In this document: positions 7,657 through 15,309 of the stretch, one piece after another
Numbering within the stretch: position 1 is the first letter of the stretch
How the letters are laid out: every line of letters begins with the position of its first letter
Assembly (NCBI GenBank): GCA_021776915.1
Contig: JAIQZU010000055.1
Coordinates: 1 to 32,378, forward strand
DNA: 32,378 nt
Direction: 5' to 3'
Origin: Candidatus Scalindua sp.
GTDB lineage: Bacteria; Planctomycetota; Brocadiia; Brocadiales; Scalinduaceae
The notes under the pieces: generated by a model
What the model was told of the DNA's origin: nothing
Seen by the model: the letters and a program-made list of their open reading frames with translations, nothing else
Databases searched by the model: none
Made by a program: the position numbers and the translations under genes

Positions 7657-8158
7657 ATTAGTCTGAGGCTTGAGTTTTTAAACAAATCAAAGACACCGTA
7701 TCAACTAAAAATACCAACTCACTTATCCGCTTCTTTATTACATATCAAATATTCAATCATAGTAATACCATAAGCAAAATCATTCATTACTCCAGAGGAT
7801 TATGTTTATAGTTTCTTTTCCCACACCTCTCTGTTTGGTATCCAACTAATAATTATTCATACACCTCTCCTTCATCCTCTAAATAAAAATTTATATCGAG
7901 CATATGTTCCGTGCAATCAATACGTTAAGTAGTCTCTTTAAAATTTTGCATCTTTTGGTATCAGGGTTGCGATAAACATAATTAGAGAATATGAATTCAA
8001 TTTAATGTTACGAGCGCTGAAGACTCAGCGGTTTATTTCATCGAAGCTTTACATGACAAGTCAGAAAAGGAAGGAGGTTTATCGGTATTAAATAAGTTGG
8101 TTTTTGTAGATAGTATTTTACTTTGTTAATTAAAATTTTGTAAAAAGGAGGTAAGAAA
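7657..8158. other. Intergenic region before the HMA protein
   Basis: No convincing gene. Short frames are present but have no ribosome sites or protein-like composition. The right end carries GGAAGGAGG near 8068-8078 and AAAAAGGAGGTAAGAAA just before 8159; the latter is the ribosome site of the HMA gene. The leader is long and may hold regulation that I cannot read. Confidence 0.4.
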
Positions 8159-8491
8159 ATGTTTACTAGCAAATACTTAAGCCTTGGTTATATTTCTATA
8201 ATTGCCATAATCCTTGGACTGGTAATAAACACAACTTTTGTTAATACAGCACAAGCCGCAGATGATAGAAAGATCGAATTAAAGATCAAGGGGATGGGTT
8301 GCGAGATGTGCGCACATGCTATTGATAAAGTAATCTCGAGTTGTGTTGGTGTTAAGGGTTGTGATGTAAGTTACAAAGATGGTAAGGCAACTGTAGAGAT
8401 TGAGGTTAAGGCAAATATTGAGGAAATTAAAAAGGCCGTTGGAGACGCAGGCTTTTTTCTCGACGAATGGTCAATAGAGGAGCTACAGTAG
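8159..8491 (+). CDS. Secreted HMA-domain heavy-metal-binding protein (MerP/CopZ-like)
   Basis: 110 residues. An N-terminal signal peptide or anchor (hydrophobic about residues 9-30, then AQAA, cleavage after about A34) is followed by a complete HMA ferredoxin-like domain: LKIKGMGCEMCAHAIDKVI with the metal-binding Cys48 and Cys51, then CVGVKGCDVSYKDGKATVEI and ANIEEIKKAVGDAGF. Cytosolic CopZ has no signal; export makes this MerP-like. Its role would be to bind Cu+, Hg2+ or another soft metal outside the cytoplasm. Two additional Cys (C62 and C68) are present. It has a very strong AAGGAGG ribosome site and sits upstream of the secreted YHS proteins; no transporter gene is adjacent. Confidence 0.88.
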   Translation: MFTSKYLSLGYISIIAIILGLVINTTFVNTAQAADDRKIELKIKGMGCEMCAHAIDKVISSCVGVKGCDVSYKDGKATVEIEVKANIEEIKKAVGDAGFFLDEWSIEELQ

Positions 8492-8594
8492 CATCTTTGA
8501 TGCCTGAATGATTACCTTTTTCCAGTTCCAGAATTAAATCATCCATTATACGGGTGAGAATGGCAAAAGCCATTCAACAATATTTAAAGAAATT

Positions 8595-8638
8595 GTCTCC
8601 TTCCGTAAGTCGCACTATTACAGAAGGAGACTTTTGTA
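8595..8638 (+). terminator. Intrinsic terminator between the HMA gene and the first YHS gene
   Basis: GTCTCCTTC (8595-8603) pairs with GAAGGAGAC (8623-8631); beyond one mismatch the stem continues with GTAA/TTAC. TTTTGTATT follows. It separates the HMA gene from the YHS gene, so the two are transcribed apart or with attenuation. Confidence 0.8.
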
Positions 8639-8689
8639 TTGTAAGAATCTTATTTTAGTACTTTAAAGTTTTTTTTTGGAGGTAAATAA

Positions 8690-9064
8690 ATGAAGAAGGT
8701 TTTAACTCTTGGACTTGTTTTTGTTTTTTTACTTGGTTTCTCTATCACTTATGCAAAAAACTTAACATACGCAGCTGGAGGTGGAAAAGTAATAGACCGT
8801 GTCTGCACCATGCAGATTGATAAGGGAACGGCTGAGACACTAACGAAAGATGGATATACTTACTACTTTTGCTCTAACAATTGTAAAACTGCTTTTGGAA
8901 AGAATCCAGAGAAATATGCATGTATATGTCCACAACTTCATGAAGGATGTGACTGCGGTCATTGTGCAGGAAAGGGTGTACCGTGCATATGTGCAGAGGC
9001 CCATGCAGAATCCCATACAGGGGAACATGAGCACGAACATGAGTGTGGAGAACATCAGCATTGA
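8690..9064 (+). CDS. Secreted YHS-domain protein with Cys-rich module and His-rich tail (copy A)
   Basis: 124 residues. Signal peptide MKKVLTLGLVFVFLLGFSIT (cleavage near residue 22-30); YHS domain at about 34-78 with C39 (RVCTM), the GYTYYFCSNNCKTAFGKNPE core and C61/C65; a compact Cys module with C78, C80, C87, C89, C92, C99 and C101; then a tail rich in His (H105, H109, H113, H115, H117, H122, H124) ending in GEHQH. YHS domains are metal-binding modules found in copper ATPases and related proteins. The combination suggests extracytoplasmic binding or storage of a soft metal. Ribosome site TTGGAGGT. A close paralogue lies at 11666-12058, with all ten YHS and module Cys positions shared. The metal is not known from sequence. 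Confidence 0.82.
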   Translation: MKKVLTLGLVFVFLLGFSITYAKNLTYAAGGGKVIDRVCTMQIDKGTAETLTKDGYTYYFCSNNCKTAFGKNPEKYACICPQLHEGCDCGHCAGKGVPCICAEAHAESHTGEHEHEHECGEHQH

Positions 9065-9081
9065 TTGAACTCTGAATACAA

Positions 9082-9159
9082 TCCCCATCCTCCCATTTAG
9101 TAAAGAGAGGACTAGGGGGATTAATAAAGTGGGGTTGGATGCATTGAGGAGGATGGGGA
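9082..9159. repeat. Inverted-repeat element after the first YHS gene
   Basis: TCCCCATCCTCC (9082-9093) is the exact reverse complement of GGAGGATGGGGA (9148-9159), enclosing 54 bases that include a GGGGGATTAATAAAG stretch. The type resembles the G/C-rich dispersed elements near 18.7 kb. It could also end transcription of the YHS gene, but no T-run follows. Confidence 0.55.
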
Positions 9160-9235
9160 ATTAAATATGGTTTATGATTAATAAATATACTCATCAAAAG
9201 CAGAATAATAATGACAAAAAACAAAGGGGAAAAAC

Positions 9236-9640
9236 TTGGAAAACCGGGAAACAAAAACTACCACAAAAAAAAGGATTTGGAAAGATGGCAAGAAAGAATC
9301 TGTATCAGTGCAAGAAACCATAAGAAACGTTGGGATAAATAAGGAGTATCTTAAGGCCAAGAATGTATGCCGGGTGACGTTCAGGTTGCCAAAGGTAGCT
9401 GTTCATGCCGCTAAAAGTGTATGTATCGTTGGAGATTTTAACAATTGGAATATTCATGCAAATCCAATGAAAAAGCTGAAAAACGGAGATTACACTATTA
9501 AGCTTGATCTTGAGAAAGGAAGGGAATATCAATTTCGTTACCTCATTGATGAGTCAAAATGGGAAAATGAGTGGAATGCTGACAAATACGTAAGAAGCCA
9601 TTATGGAGATAGTGATAACTCAGTTGTTGTGACTTATTAA
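9236..9640 (+). CDS. Stand-alone CBM48 (glycogen-binding / isoamylase N-terminal) protein
   Basis: 134 residues. A basic N-terminal stretch (about 1-45) precedes a CBM48/early-set domain: VTFRLPKVAVHAAKSVCIVG, then DFNNWN, PMKKLKNGDYTIKLDLEKGR and EYQFRYLIDESKWENEWNAD. The GDFNNW and YQFRYLID motifs match the AMPK-beta/isoamylase N-terminal family that binds alpha-glucans. No catalytic domain follows. The start is TTG at 9236 with AAAGGGGA upstream; an ATG at 9211 is in another frame. A role in glycogen binding or in targeting a partner to glycogen is likely. It sits between secreted metal proteins but has no signal peptide, so it is probably cytosolic. Confidence 0.82.
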   Translation: MENRETKTTTKKRIWKDGKKESVSVQETIRNVGINKEYLKAKNVCRVTFRLPKVAVHAAKSVCIVGDFNNWNIHANPMKKLKNGDYTIKLDLEKGREYQFRYLIDESKWENEWNADKYVRSHYGDSDNSVVVTY

Positions 9641-9758
9641 TGGATTCCAATCATTTAAACATGTTGTGTCAAAGATAATGTTTTCTTTTTATCCATCAGT
9701 TTTTTTGGCAGGAAGCTATTTTACTTGCTAATGAGTTAGCAAAAAGGAGCTGCGAATT

Positions 9759-10127
9759 ATGACTACTATCCTTCTTGTAGAAGACAATAAAAACCAACGC
9801 TTGCTTTATGACCAGGAATTAAGTCGTGAAGGTTATGAAATCGAAATTGCAGATAATGGTAAAGATGCTTTAGGAAAAGTTCAAGAACTTGCAATAGACA
9901 TCATCATACTGGACATTAATTTACCAAAAATGGATGGTATTGAGGCAATGGGCAGGATTTTAAGTACAAACAAAAAAATCCCTATCATTATTAACACCGC
10001 CTATAGCAATTATAAGGATAATTTCATGTCATGGGCTGCAGATGCTTATCTCGTCAAATCTTCAGATTTGTCTGGATTAAAGAACACAATTAAGGAACTA
10101 CTTACAAAGAAGACCAAAGGAATATAA
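9759..10127 (+). CDS. Single-domain response regulator (receiver only)
   Basis: 122 residues with the full CheY-like receiver and no output domain. E8/D9 form the acidic pocket, D52 (IIILDINLPKMDG) is the phospho-acceptor, T80 (IIINTAYSN) the switch residue and K100 (AYLVKSSDL) the conserved lysine. AAAAGGAGCTG precedes the ATG. No histidine kinase is adjacent, so it is probably an orphan relay protein. It lies just after the CBM48 gene in the same direction with a 118-base gap, so co-transcription is possible but not shown. Confidence 0.93.
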   Translation: MTTILLVEDNKNQRLLYDQELSREGYEIEIADNGKDALGKVQELAIDIIILDINLPKMDGIEAMGRILSTNKKIPIIINTAYSNYKDNFMSWAADAYLVKSSDLSGLKNTIKELLTKKTKGI

Positions 10128-10170
10128 TTTAATATTTGGAAACCTTTAGAAATAGAAAGGAAATTACACA

Positions 10171-10503
10171 ATGAATAGCATTTTACGTACAGCATTAATA
10201 ATTATCGTTATTGTTTGTTTAAGTGGAATATATGTGAGTAGTGCCATATGGGCAGGTAGTGGTGGATGTTGCGGAGGAGGGAATAGTGACAAGGAATCCG
10301 GTGTGCATCCAGATCAAACAATGACAGAAGTGAAGAGTGAAAGAGCCGATGTTATAAAAGACCCGGTTTGTGGTATGGAGGTCAACGACCTAAAAAAGTC
10401 ACTCTCAGCAGTGTACAAAGGGAAGGATTACTACTTCTGCTCAGAATATTGCAAAAAAACCTTTGAAAATGATCCTGCTTCCCACACATCTACAGGTGCA
10501 TAA
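10171..10503 (+). CDS. Secreted YHS-domain protein (short form)
   Basis: 110 residues. An N-terminal hydrophobic segment (about 7-28, ending SSAIWAG) acts as signal peptide or anchor. It is followed by GGCCGGG, a polar linker and a YHS domain at about 63-105: DPVCGMEVNDLKKSLSAVYK, then GKDYYFCSEYCKKTFENDPA. The three canonical Cys (C67, C90, C94) are present, and the PVCGMEV motif is nearer the family consensus than in the two longer paralogues. The vicinal C33-C34 pair in a Gly-rich context could be a second metal site. The gene begins 44 bases after the response regulator stop, so they may share a transcript. Confidence 0.85.
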   Translation: MNSILRTALIIIVIVCLSGIYVSSAIWAGSGGCCGGGNSDKESGVHPDQTMTEVKSERADVIKDPVCGMEVNDLKKSLSAVYKGKDYYFCSEYCKKTFENDPASHTSTGA

Positions 10504-10677
10504 CAGCACGGTAAGGGTTAAGGAAACAAGCACTGATATAACACGGTATATACCCTTTAGCAGCAGGTGGATAATGCAGGGATTAGTAAAGAAAAAAATT
10601 AAAGAAGGTGTTATTTATGACTCGTCTTGTAAAATTACTTAATTAACAAAATCTGAATTAACTATAAGGAGGAACGA

Positions 10678-10800
10678 ATGAGAATCAGATCGATTGTATC
10701 AGCAGCGCTTATTGTTTTGTTCGTGGCTATGGTCGCTGTAGGATGTGCGGACACAGGTGGGGGACAATATCAGGACTCCCATTCCGGCCATTCTCACTAA
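10678..10800 (+). CDS. 40-residue His-tailed lipoprotein
   Basis: ATG 10678 has an excellent AAGGAGGAACG ribosome site. MRIRSIVSAALIVLFVAMVA leads to VGC, a lipobox with lipidated Cys23. The mature peptide is only about 18 residues: CADTGGGQYQDSHSGHSH, with three His at the end. Such a short anchored peptide could be a membrane-tethered metal ligand. The SHSGHSH ending resembles the His tail of the YHS protein at 11666-12058 (GGGHSH). The strong ribosome site and following terminator support a real gene. Family unknown. Confidence 0.72.
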   Translation: MRIRSIVSAALIVLFVAMVAVGCADTGGGQYQDSHSGHSH

Positions 10801-10834
10801 GAGGCTTTTGAGGAAAAGCCGGTTAAATTGGTAT

Positions 10835-10871
10835 ATACTCCTCCTTTCCCTCCCTGGAATTGGAGGAGTAT
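10835..10871. terminator. Hairpin after the 40-residue lipoprotein gene
   Basis: ATACTCCTCC (10835-10844) pairs exactly with GGAGGAGTAT (10862-10871) around a 17-base loop. A smaller hairpin, GGCTTTT-GAGG-AAAAGCC, lies at 10803-10820. Together they probably end transcription, although a T-run is missing. Confidence 0.6.
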
Positions 10872-11082
10872 TACCAGAATCAGTATAAAAAAATAATGGT
10901 GATTTTAGAAAGAACGGTACAATTATTATAGATTTTGCTATGCATTTAAAAAAAAGGTATTGAAAGCAAAAGACATCTCTTGGGATGTACTTCCACTCCA
11001 TTGCCGATATATAATTATATTAATGTAAACTTTTTATCGTAATGAAGAAAATCTGTAATGTTAATATATTTTTTATTTTCAA

Positions 11083-11499
11083 ATGAAAATCCAACTTGCC
11101 CACGTTCAACATCTCAGGGATATTTGCGAACTGTTAAAGGTTCTCGATACTGAAAAACGCAAATTTTCTGAGGAAAAACAAAGCCTGTTTTTCATTTCTC
11201 AACAATGGTGCTATATTGCTGTGGAAAGTGGGAATGTTGTAGGTGTTATGGTGCTGGAACCTACAGAGGGATCTTACAAGATATACACATTGGTTTCTAA
11301 ACAGAAAGGCACAGGAAAACTATTGGTAAATTGGGCAATTGATATATGCCGTAAAAATAATATTCCCAAGCTATGGTGTTGGAGCCTTGCTCGATACGCA
11401 GCTGAAGGATTTTATAAAAAAATGGGGTTTGCCGAATCATTTTTGTTGCATAAACAATGGGATGGTGAGGATTGTTATTTTCTTGGAAAATTAATATGA
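11083..11499 (+). CDS. GNAT-family N-acetyltransferase
   Basis: 138 residues. Predicted to transfer an acetyl group from acetyl-CoA to an amine; the substrate is unknown. The acetyl-CoA pyrophosphate loop is V71-SKQKGTGKLLV (Q/R-x-x-G-x-G/A type); the C-terminal YKKMGFAES at 111-119 is the usual motif B. The N-terminal half has the expected helix plus the beta hairpin (WCYIAVESGNVVGVMVLEPT). There is no clear ribosome site before the ATG. It lies alone between metal-protein genes and shows no sign of export. Confidence 0.85.
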   Translation: MKIQLAHVQHLRDICELLKVLDTEKRKFSEEKQSLFFISQQWCYIAVESGNVVGVMVLEPTEGSYKIYTLVSKQKGTGKLLVNWAIDICRKNNIPKLWCWSLARYAAEGFYKKMGFAESFLLHKQWDGEDCYFLGKLI

Positions 11500-11665
11500 A
11501 TGGATTCTGAAGTTTCCTCTCCAGGGTTCGTTTAATAAAAATAGCAACACAAACACAAGATGAAAGCTGTAAAATTCTAGAACGTTTTAAATACTTGTTT
11601 CTTATTGTCACGACAAAGCTTATAGTATATTTATAATTTATTAATTCTATTTTTGAGGCAAACAA

Positions 11666-12058
11666 ATGAAAAAAGTTTTAACACTTGGGCTTGTTTTTAT
11701 CTTTTCACTTGGTTTATCGATTACTTATACAAAGAGCCTTGCGCTCGCAAGTCGCGTCGGAATGGTAATAGACCGTGTCTGTACTAAGCAGATTGATAAG
11801 GACGGGGCTAAAACGTATAAGAAGGATGGGCATAAATATTACTTTTGCTCAAAAAAGTGTAAAAAGATCTTTAAGAAGGATCCGGAGAAATATGCATGTA
11901 GATGTTCAGCGTCTTCCGATGGGTGTCCTTGTTTTCACTGCACAGGTACTGGCGAGTTGTGTGATTGTGCAGAAATAACAGTATATACGGAATCTCACTC
12001 TGGAGGACACAAACAAGAGCATGAATATGAGGATAAGGGTGGAGGACACAGTCATTGA
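11666..12058 (+). CDS. Secreted YHS-domain protein with Cys-rich module and His-rich tail (copy B)
   Basis: 130 residues, paralogue of the protein at 8690-9064. The signal peptide MKKVLTLGLVFIFSLGLSIT is almost identical, and C39, C61, C65, C78, C80, C87, C89, C92, C99 and C101 occupy the same positions. The YHS core here (GHKYYFCSKKCKKIFKKDPE) is much more basic than in copy A. The tail has six His, ending GGGHSH, but lacks the tail Cys (C119) of copy A. The similarity extends past both gene ends: the leader resembles that of copy A, and both stops are followed by GAATACAATC. A segmental duplication is therefore likely. Role as for copy A, with likely divergence in metal or partner. Confidence 0.82.
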   Translation: MKKVLTLGLVFIFSLGLSITYTKSLALASRVGMVIDRVCTKQIDKDGAKTYKKDGHKYYFCSKKCKKIFKKDPEKYACRCSASSDGCPCFHCTGTGELCDCAEITVYTESHSGGHKQEHEYEDKGGGHSH

Positions 12059-12280
12059 TTGGACACTGAATACAATCAATATTTTCATTCTTGTCATGCG
12101 TAAGGTATACTACCTATTTCCCCTTTTCTGGAATTTGTATATACTTAAAAATATTAAACATATTCCTTTTTTGTCATCAGGTAATATCTGCAACTATGGC
12201 TGTGTTTTCATTTTAAATTTATAACCAATATATAAAGTATCTTAAGAAAGAAAGGCTTTATAAAATTTTGAGGAGGAACG

Positions 12281-12895
12281 ATGAAAGTAAATAAAACATT
12301 TGTTATATTTTTCTTAATTTCGGCAGTCATAACATTTTCAACAATACATGCTTATGCCGATGAAGGTTCTGGAACCGTAAAGGGAAAAGTAAGCGTAAAG
12401 GTTAAGAAATATCAAAAAGATTCCGTTGTTTATATTGAAAGAGTAGAAGGCAACTTCCCACCACCGGAAGAACATGCCAAAATGGATCAGGTAGAACTGG
12501 TATTTATCCCTCACGTTTTAGTTGTCCTTAAAGGTACAACCGTTGATTATCATAATAGCGATGATATAGCTCATAATGTATTTTCACCCGACGATGTTGC
12601 TGATAAGATGAATCTTGGCACGTGGTTAAGTGGTGAAGTAAGGCCTTACACGTTCAATAAACTTGGCGCTGCTGCTATGCTTTGCAATGTACACCCTGAG
12701 ATGGAGGCTTTTGTTGTAGTCCTTCAAAACCCGTATTTTGCAAAGACGGACGAGGACGGAAACTATACAATAGAAAATGTCCCTCCCGGTGAATATACGT
12801 TGAAAGTATGGAATAAGAAGTACAGGGGAAAAGATGAAAAGATTAAGACAAAAAAAGGTGATACCATAACTGTAGATTTCAAATTAAAGAGGTAA
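12281..12895 (+). CDS. Exported cupredoxin with C-terminal carboxypeptidase-regulatory-like domain
   Basis: 204 residues. Signal peptide about 1-26 (ending HAYA). A plastocyanin-like domain follows with a complete type 1 copper ligand set: H98 (DIAHNVFSP), C135, H138 and M141 (LCNVHPEM). Residues 152-204 (AKTDEDGNYTIENVPPGEYT, then LKVWNKKYRGK) form a CarboxypepD_reg/SpaA-like beta-sandwich, as in 'methylamine utilization'-type cupredoxins. It is likely a small electron carrier outside the membrane. It is the first gene of the respiratory cluster: ribosome site GAGGAGGAACG, and the next gene starts 8 bases after its stop. Partner assignment to the Rieske/cytochrome b complex is by context. 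Confidence 0.9.
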   Translation: MKVNKTFVIFFLISAVITFSTIHAYADEGSGTVKGKVSVKVKKYQKDSVVYIERVEGNFPPPEEHAKMDQVELVFIPHVLVVLKGTTVDYHNSDDIAHNVFSPDDVADKMNLGTWLSGEVRPYTFNKLGAAAMLCNVHPEMEAFVVVLQNPYFAKTDEDGNYTIENVPPGEYTLKVWNKKYRGKDEKIKTKKGDTITVDFKLKR

Positions 12896-12902
12896 TCTTT
12901 AC

Positions 12903-14690
12903 ATGCTTGAAAGAAGATACAAAGTTGTTGTCCCTGATTTGCATTATTATCTTAAGCTCATAAATTGCAGAGATGCTTGCCCTATAAAGACACATGCCGG
13001 CGGATATGTGCGTGCTATATATGAAGGCAATATTGAGAAGGGTTATGAGATCGCTAGTGATACTAATCCATTGGTATCTGTTTGTGGCAGGATATGCGCC
13101 CATCCATGTGAAGATGCATGCAGAAGAGGAGATATTGACGAACCAATTTCCATACGTGCATTAAAGAGGTATGTTTGTGAAAAGTACGGAGTAGAAAGTA
13201 AAAACCCACCCCCGGTTCCAAAGATTAATAAAAGCAGGGCAAAGATTGCCGTAATTGGCTCTGGCCCGGCAGGACTCTCCTGCGCTTATGAACTAACAAT
13301 GCTTGGTTACAGTGTTACTATGTTCGAATCAGAGTTAGTTTTAGGCGGTATGCTTCAGACGGGTATCCCTGAATACAGACTTCCAAGAAGGGCCGTTGAG
13401 TTAGAAATCGATAGGATCCTGGAAATGGGAGTAGAATTAAGAGTCTCACAGAAGTTTGGTAAAGATTATGACATAGATGATTTAATAGATGAGGGTTTTA
13501 AGACTGTTTTTATCGCTATTGGCGCCCACAAGAGTATAGATATTGGATTGCCTGGCAGGGACTTCGATAATGTTTTAAGCGGGATAGATTTCTTATTAAA
13601 TGTTAATCTTGGCTACAAAGTAAATATTGGGAAAAAGGTTGTTGTTATAGGGGGCGGCAACGTTGCAATAGATATTGCAAGGACTGCGGTAAGGGGTACT
13701 CAGAAGCTTGAGGATGGTAGTACTTCGATGGATGCAGCGCGAATGGCAATTCGTATGGGGGCGAAAGAGGTGCATGTAATGTGCCTGGAATCCAGAGAAG
13801 AAATGCCTGCTTTCCAATATGATGTTGAAGAGGCTGAGAGAGAAGGTGTGATACTGCATCCATCTAAAGGACCTAAGAGAATCATCGGTGAAAATGGTAA
13901 AGCTGTGGGGCTTGAAACTCTGGATGTTGAATCTGTTTTTGATAGTAGCGGCAATTTTAATCCGACTTTTATTAAGGGCAGTGAAAACATTATATCATCA
14001 GATACTGTGATTTTGGCAATTGGCCAGACTCCTGACGTATCATGGTTGGAGAAATATTCTGAAATAGCACTGACACCGAGAGGAACAATAAAGGTGGACA
14101 ATGAAACACTTGCAACTACAAAACCAGGTATTTTTGCAGGAGGCGATGCTGCTTTTGGGCCAAGGATAGTAGTTGAAGCAATTTCAGATGGTATAAAAGC
14201 CGCTCACTCTATCGACAGACACCTGGGAGGTAAAATGCCAGAGCAAGTTAAGGCAAGGTTTGTAGAAATTAGTTCTAAACAATATGAGATGCCCATAAAT
14301 TATGAAAAGATACAAAGACAAAGCATCCCATCTTTACCAATATCCAGGAGGGTAGGGTTTTCTGAGGTGGAAATAGGATATGATGATGAAACGGCAAGGA
14401 TAGAGTCGAGTAGATGTTTAGATTGCAAAGTAAATACTGTTTTTGATAGCTCAAAATGTATTCTTTGTGGTGGCTGCGTGGACGTGTGCCCGGAAAATTG
14501 CCTACGGTTGGCAGGTATAGATAGACTTACCGGTGATGAGAAGTGTATAGACCTTTTTGAGAAACGTATCAAATCCATTGCAGTTATAAAAGATGAAGAA
14601 AAATGTATCAGATGCGGTTTATGTATGAAAAGGTGTCCTACAAAGGCAATAACAATGGAGACATTGGAACTTGTAACGGAAAACAGTTAA
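12903..14690 (+). CDS. GltD-like FAD/NAD(P) oxidoreductase with N- and C-terminal Fe-S domains
   Basis: 595 residues, cytosolic. An N-terminal Fer4_20-type domain has Cys at 22, 26, 61, 65, 69 and 73. The FAD-binding GSGPAG is at 119-124 and a second dinucleotide site GGGNVA at 250-255; the FAD-closing ATTKPGIFAGGDAAFGP is at 404-420. A C-terminal region has C505/C508, then two ferredoxin motifs: C519, C522, C525, C529 and C568, C571, C574, C578. The architecture is that of the glutamate synthase small subunit and related NAD(P)H:acceptor or bifurcating subunits. With no GltB-like partner here and a position within a Rieske/cytochrome b operon, it probably links NAD(P)(H) or ferredoxin to the quinone pool. 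The start is set by AGAGGT inside the end of the previous gene. The direction of electron flow is not decided by sequence. Confidence 0.9.
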   Translation: MLERRYKVVVPDLHYYLKLINCRDACPIKTHAGGYVRAIYEGNIEKGYEIASDTNPLVSVCGRICAHPCEDACRRGDIDEPISIRALKRYVCEKYGVESKNPPPVPKINKSRAKIAVIGSGPAGLSCAYELTMLGYSVTMFESELVLGGMLQTGIPEYRLPRRAVELEIDRILEMGVELRVSQKFGKDYDIDDLIDEGFKTVFIAIGAHKSIDIGLPGRDFDNVLSGIDFLLNVNLGYKVNIGKKVVVIGGGNVAIDIARTAVRGTQKLEDGSTSMDAARMAIRMGAKEVHVMCLESREEMPAFQYDVEEAEREGVILHPSKGPKRIIGENGKAVGLETLDVESVFDSSGNFNPTFIKGSENIISSDTVILAIGQTPDVSWLEKYSEIALTPRGTIKVDNETLATTKPGIFAGGDAAFGPRIVVEAISDGIKAAHSIDRHLGGKMPEQVKARFVEISSKQYEMPINYEKIQRQSIPSLPISRRVGFSEVEIGYDDETARIESSRCLDCKVNTVFDSSKCILCGGCVDVCPENCLRLAGIDRLTGDEKCIDLFEKRIKSIAVIKDEEKCIRCGLCMKRCPTKAITMETLELVTENS

Positions 14691-14694
14691 AAAC

Positions 14695-14719
14695 TATCAA
14701 TTCTCCCCAGAAATTGATA
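14695..14719. other. Hairpin between the oxidoreductase and Rieske genes
   Basis: TATCAATT (14695-14702) pairs with AATTGATA (14712-14719). The stem is AT-rich and weak, and the next ATG follows within 20 bases. It may act as an mRNA processing or attenuation point, or be chance. Confidence 0.3.
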
Positions 14720-14737
14720 ATTATTATTTCATGATCT

Positions 14738-15196
14738 ATGATAAAGAATAAATCTAGAAGAGAGTTTTTTTCTATTATAGGTTTTATTGGTCTTGCCTGC
14801 GGTATCGCAGGGTATATCTATTCTGCACTCCGTTTTATCTTTCCAAACATACTTTACGAACCACCCACTTCTTTCAGGATAGGCAAACCGGAGCAATATA
14901 AAATCAATTCTCCTGTTTTTATTAGAGAGAGACATATTTTTGTTTTTTATGATTTACAAGGAATATATTCAATTTCATCCATATGTACACATCTTGGATG
15001 TAGTGTAAACTGGAAACATGGTAAAGAAAGTTTTGAGTGCCCTTGTCATGGAAGCATCTTTGATAAAGACGGTAGAGTAAAGAAAGGGGCAGCCCCACGC
15101 CCATTAGAACGGTATGCCGTAGAACTAGCGGCAGACGGAAATCTAATAGTGAATACTGGAGCCAGGGTAGATCCAACTTACAGGTTGAAGGTGTAA
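14738..15196 (+). CDS. Rieske 2Fe-2S protein of a cytochrome bc/b6-type complex
   Basis: 152 residues. An N-terminal RRxFF-type sequence (SRREFFSIIGFIGLACGIAG) gives a Tat-like twin-arginine start and a single membrane anchor. The cluster motifs are C83-T-H85-L-G-C88 and C101-P-C103-H104-G-S. C83, H85, C101 and H104 should bind the 2Fe-2S cluster, and C88-C103 the stabilising disulphide. It moves electrons from quinol to a c-type haem on the outer face. It is encoded just before the cytochrome b gene, the standard order for these complexes. The protein is of normal size for the petC/QcrA group. Confidence 0.95.
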   Translation: MIKNKSRREFFSIIGFIGLACGIAGYIYSALRFIFPNILYEPPTSFRIGKPEQYKINSPVFIRERHIFVFYDLQGIYSISSICTHLGCSVNWKHGKESFECPCHGSIFDKDGRVKKGAAPRPLERYAVELAADGNLIVNTGARVDPTYRLKV

Positions 15197-15226
15197 CGTG
15201 TTATTTATATCCGGGAATATCAATCT

Positions 15227-15256
15227 CGTAGGAGCAATTCATGAATTGCTCCTACG
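15227..15256. repeat. Perfect 30-bp palindrome between the Rieske and cytochrome b genes
   Basis: The sequence CGTAGGAGCAATTCA is followed at once by its exact reverse complement, with no loop. It begins 30 bases after the Rieske stop and ends 53 bases before the cytochrome b start. The following TACATGTATGAGGAATTT resembles sequence next to the 74-bp repeats near 21.57 and 29.95 kb, so it belongs to the same repeat environment. Confidence 0.85.
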
Positions 15257-15309
15257 TACATGTATGAGGAATTTTACATTTTATTGAGTATGTACACGGA
15301 AATGAACTC

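Noticed and set aside
7552-7773. Frame overlapping the end of the CxxC protein gene
   Set aside because: It begins inside that gene and runs through the terminator hairpin; no protein-like pattern.
8840-9254. Several overlapping frames on both strands around the first YHS gene
   Set aside because: Shadows of the Cys/His-rich coding sequence and of the inverted repeat after it.
12021-12224. 67-codon plus-strand frame after the second YHS gene
   Set aside because: It starts inside that gene in another frame and has no ribosome site or family pattern.
13700-14101. Open minus-strand frame of 133 codons
   Set aside because: Antisense to the FAD/Fe-S oxidoreductase, whose motifs are continuous on the plus strand.
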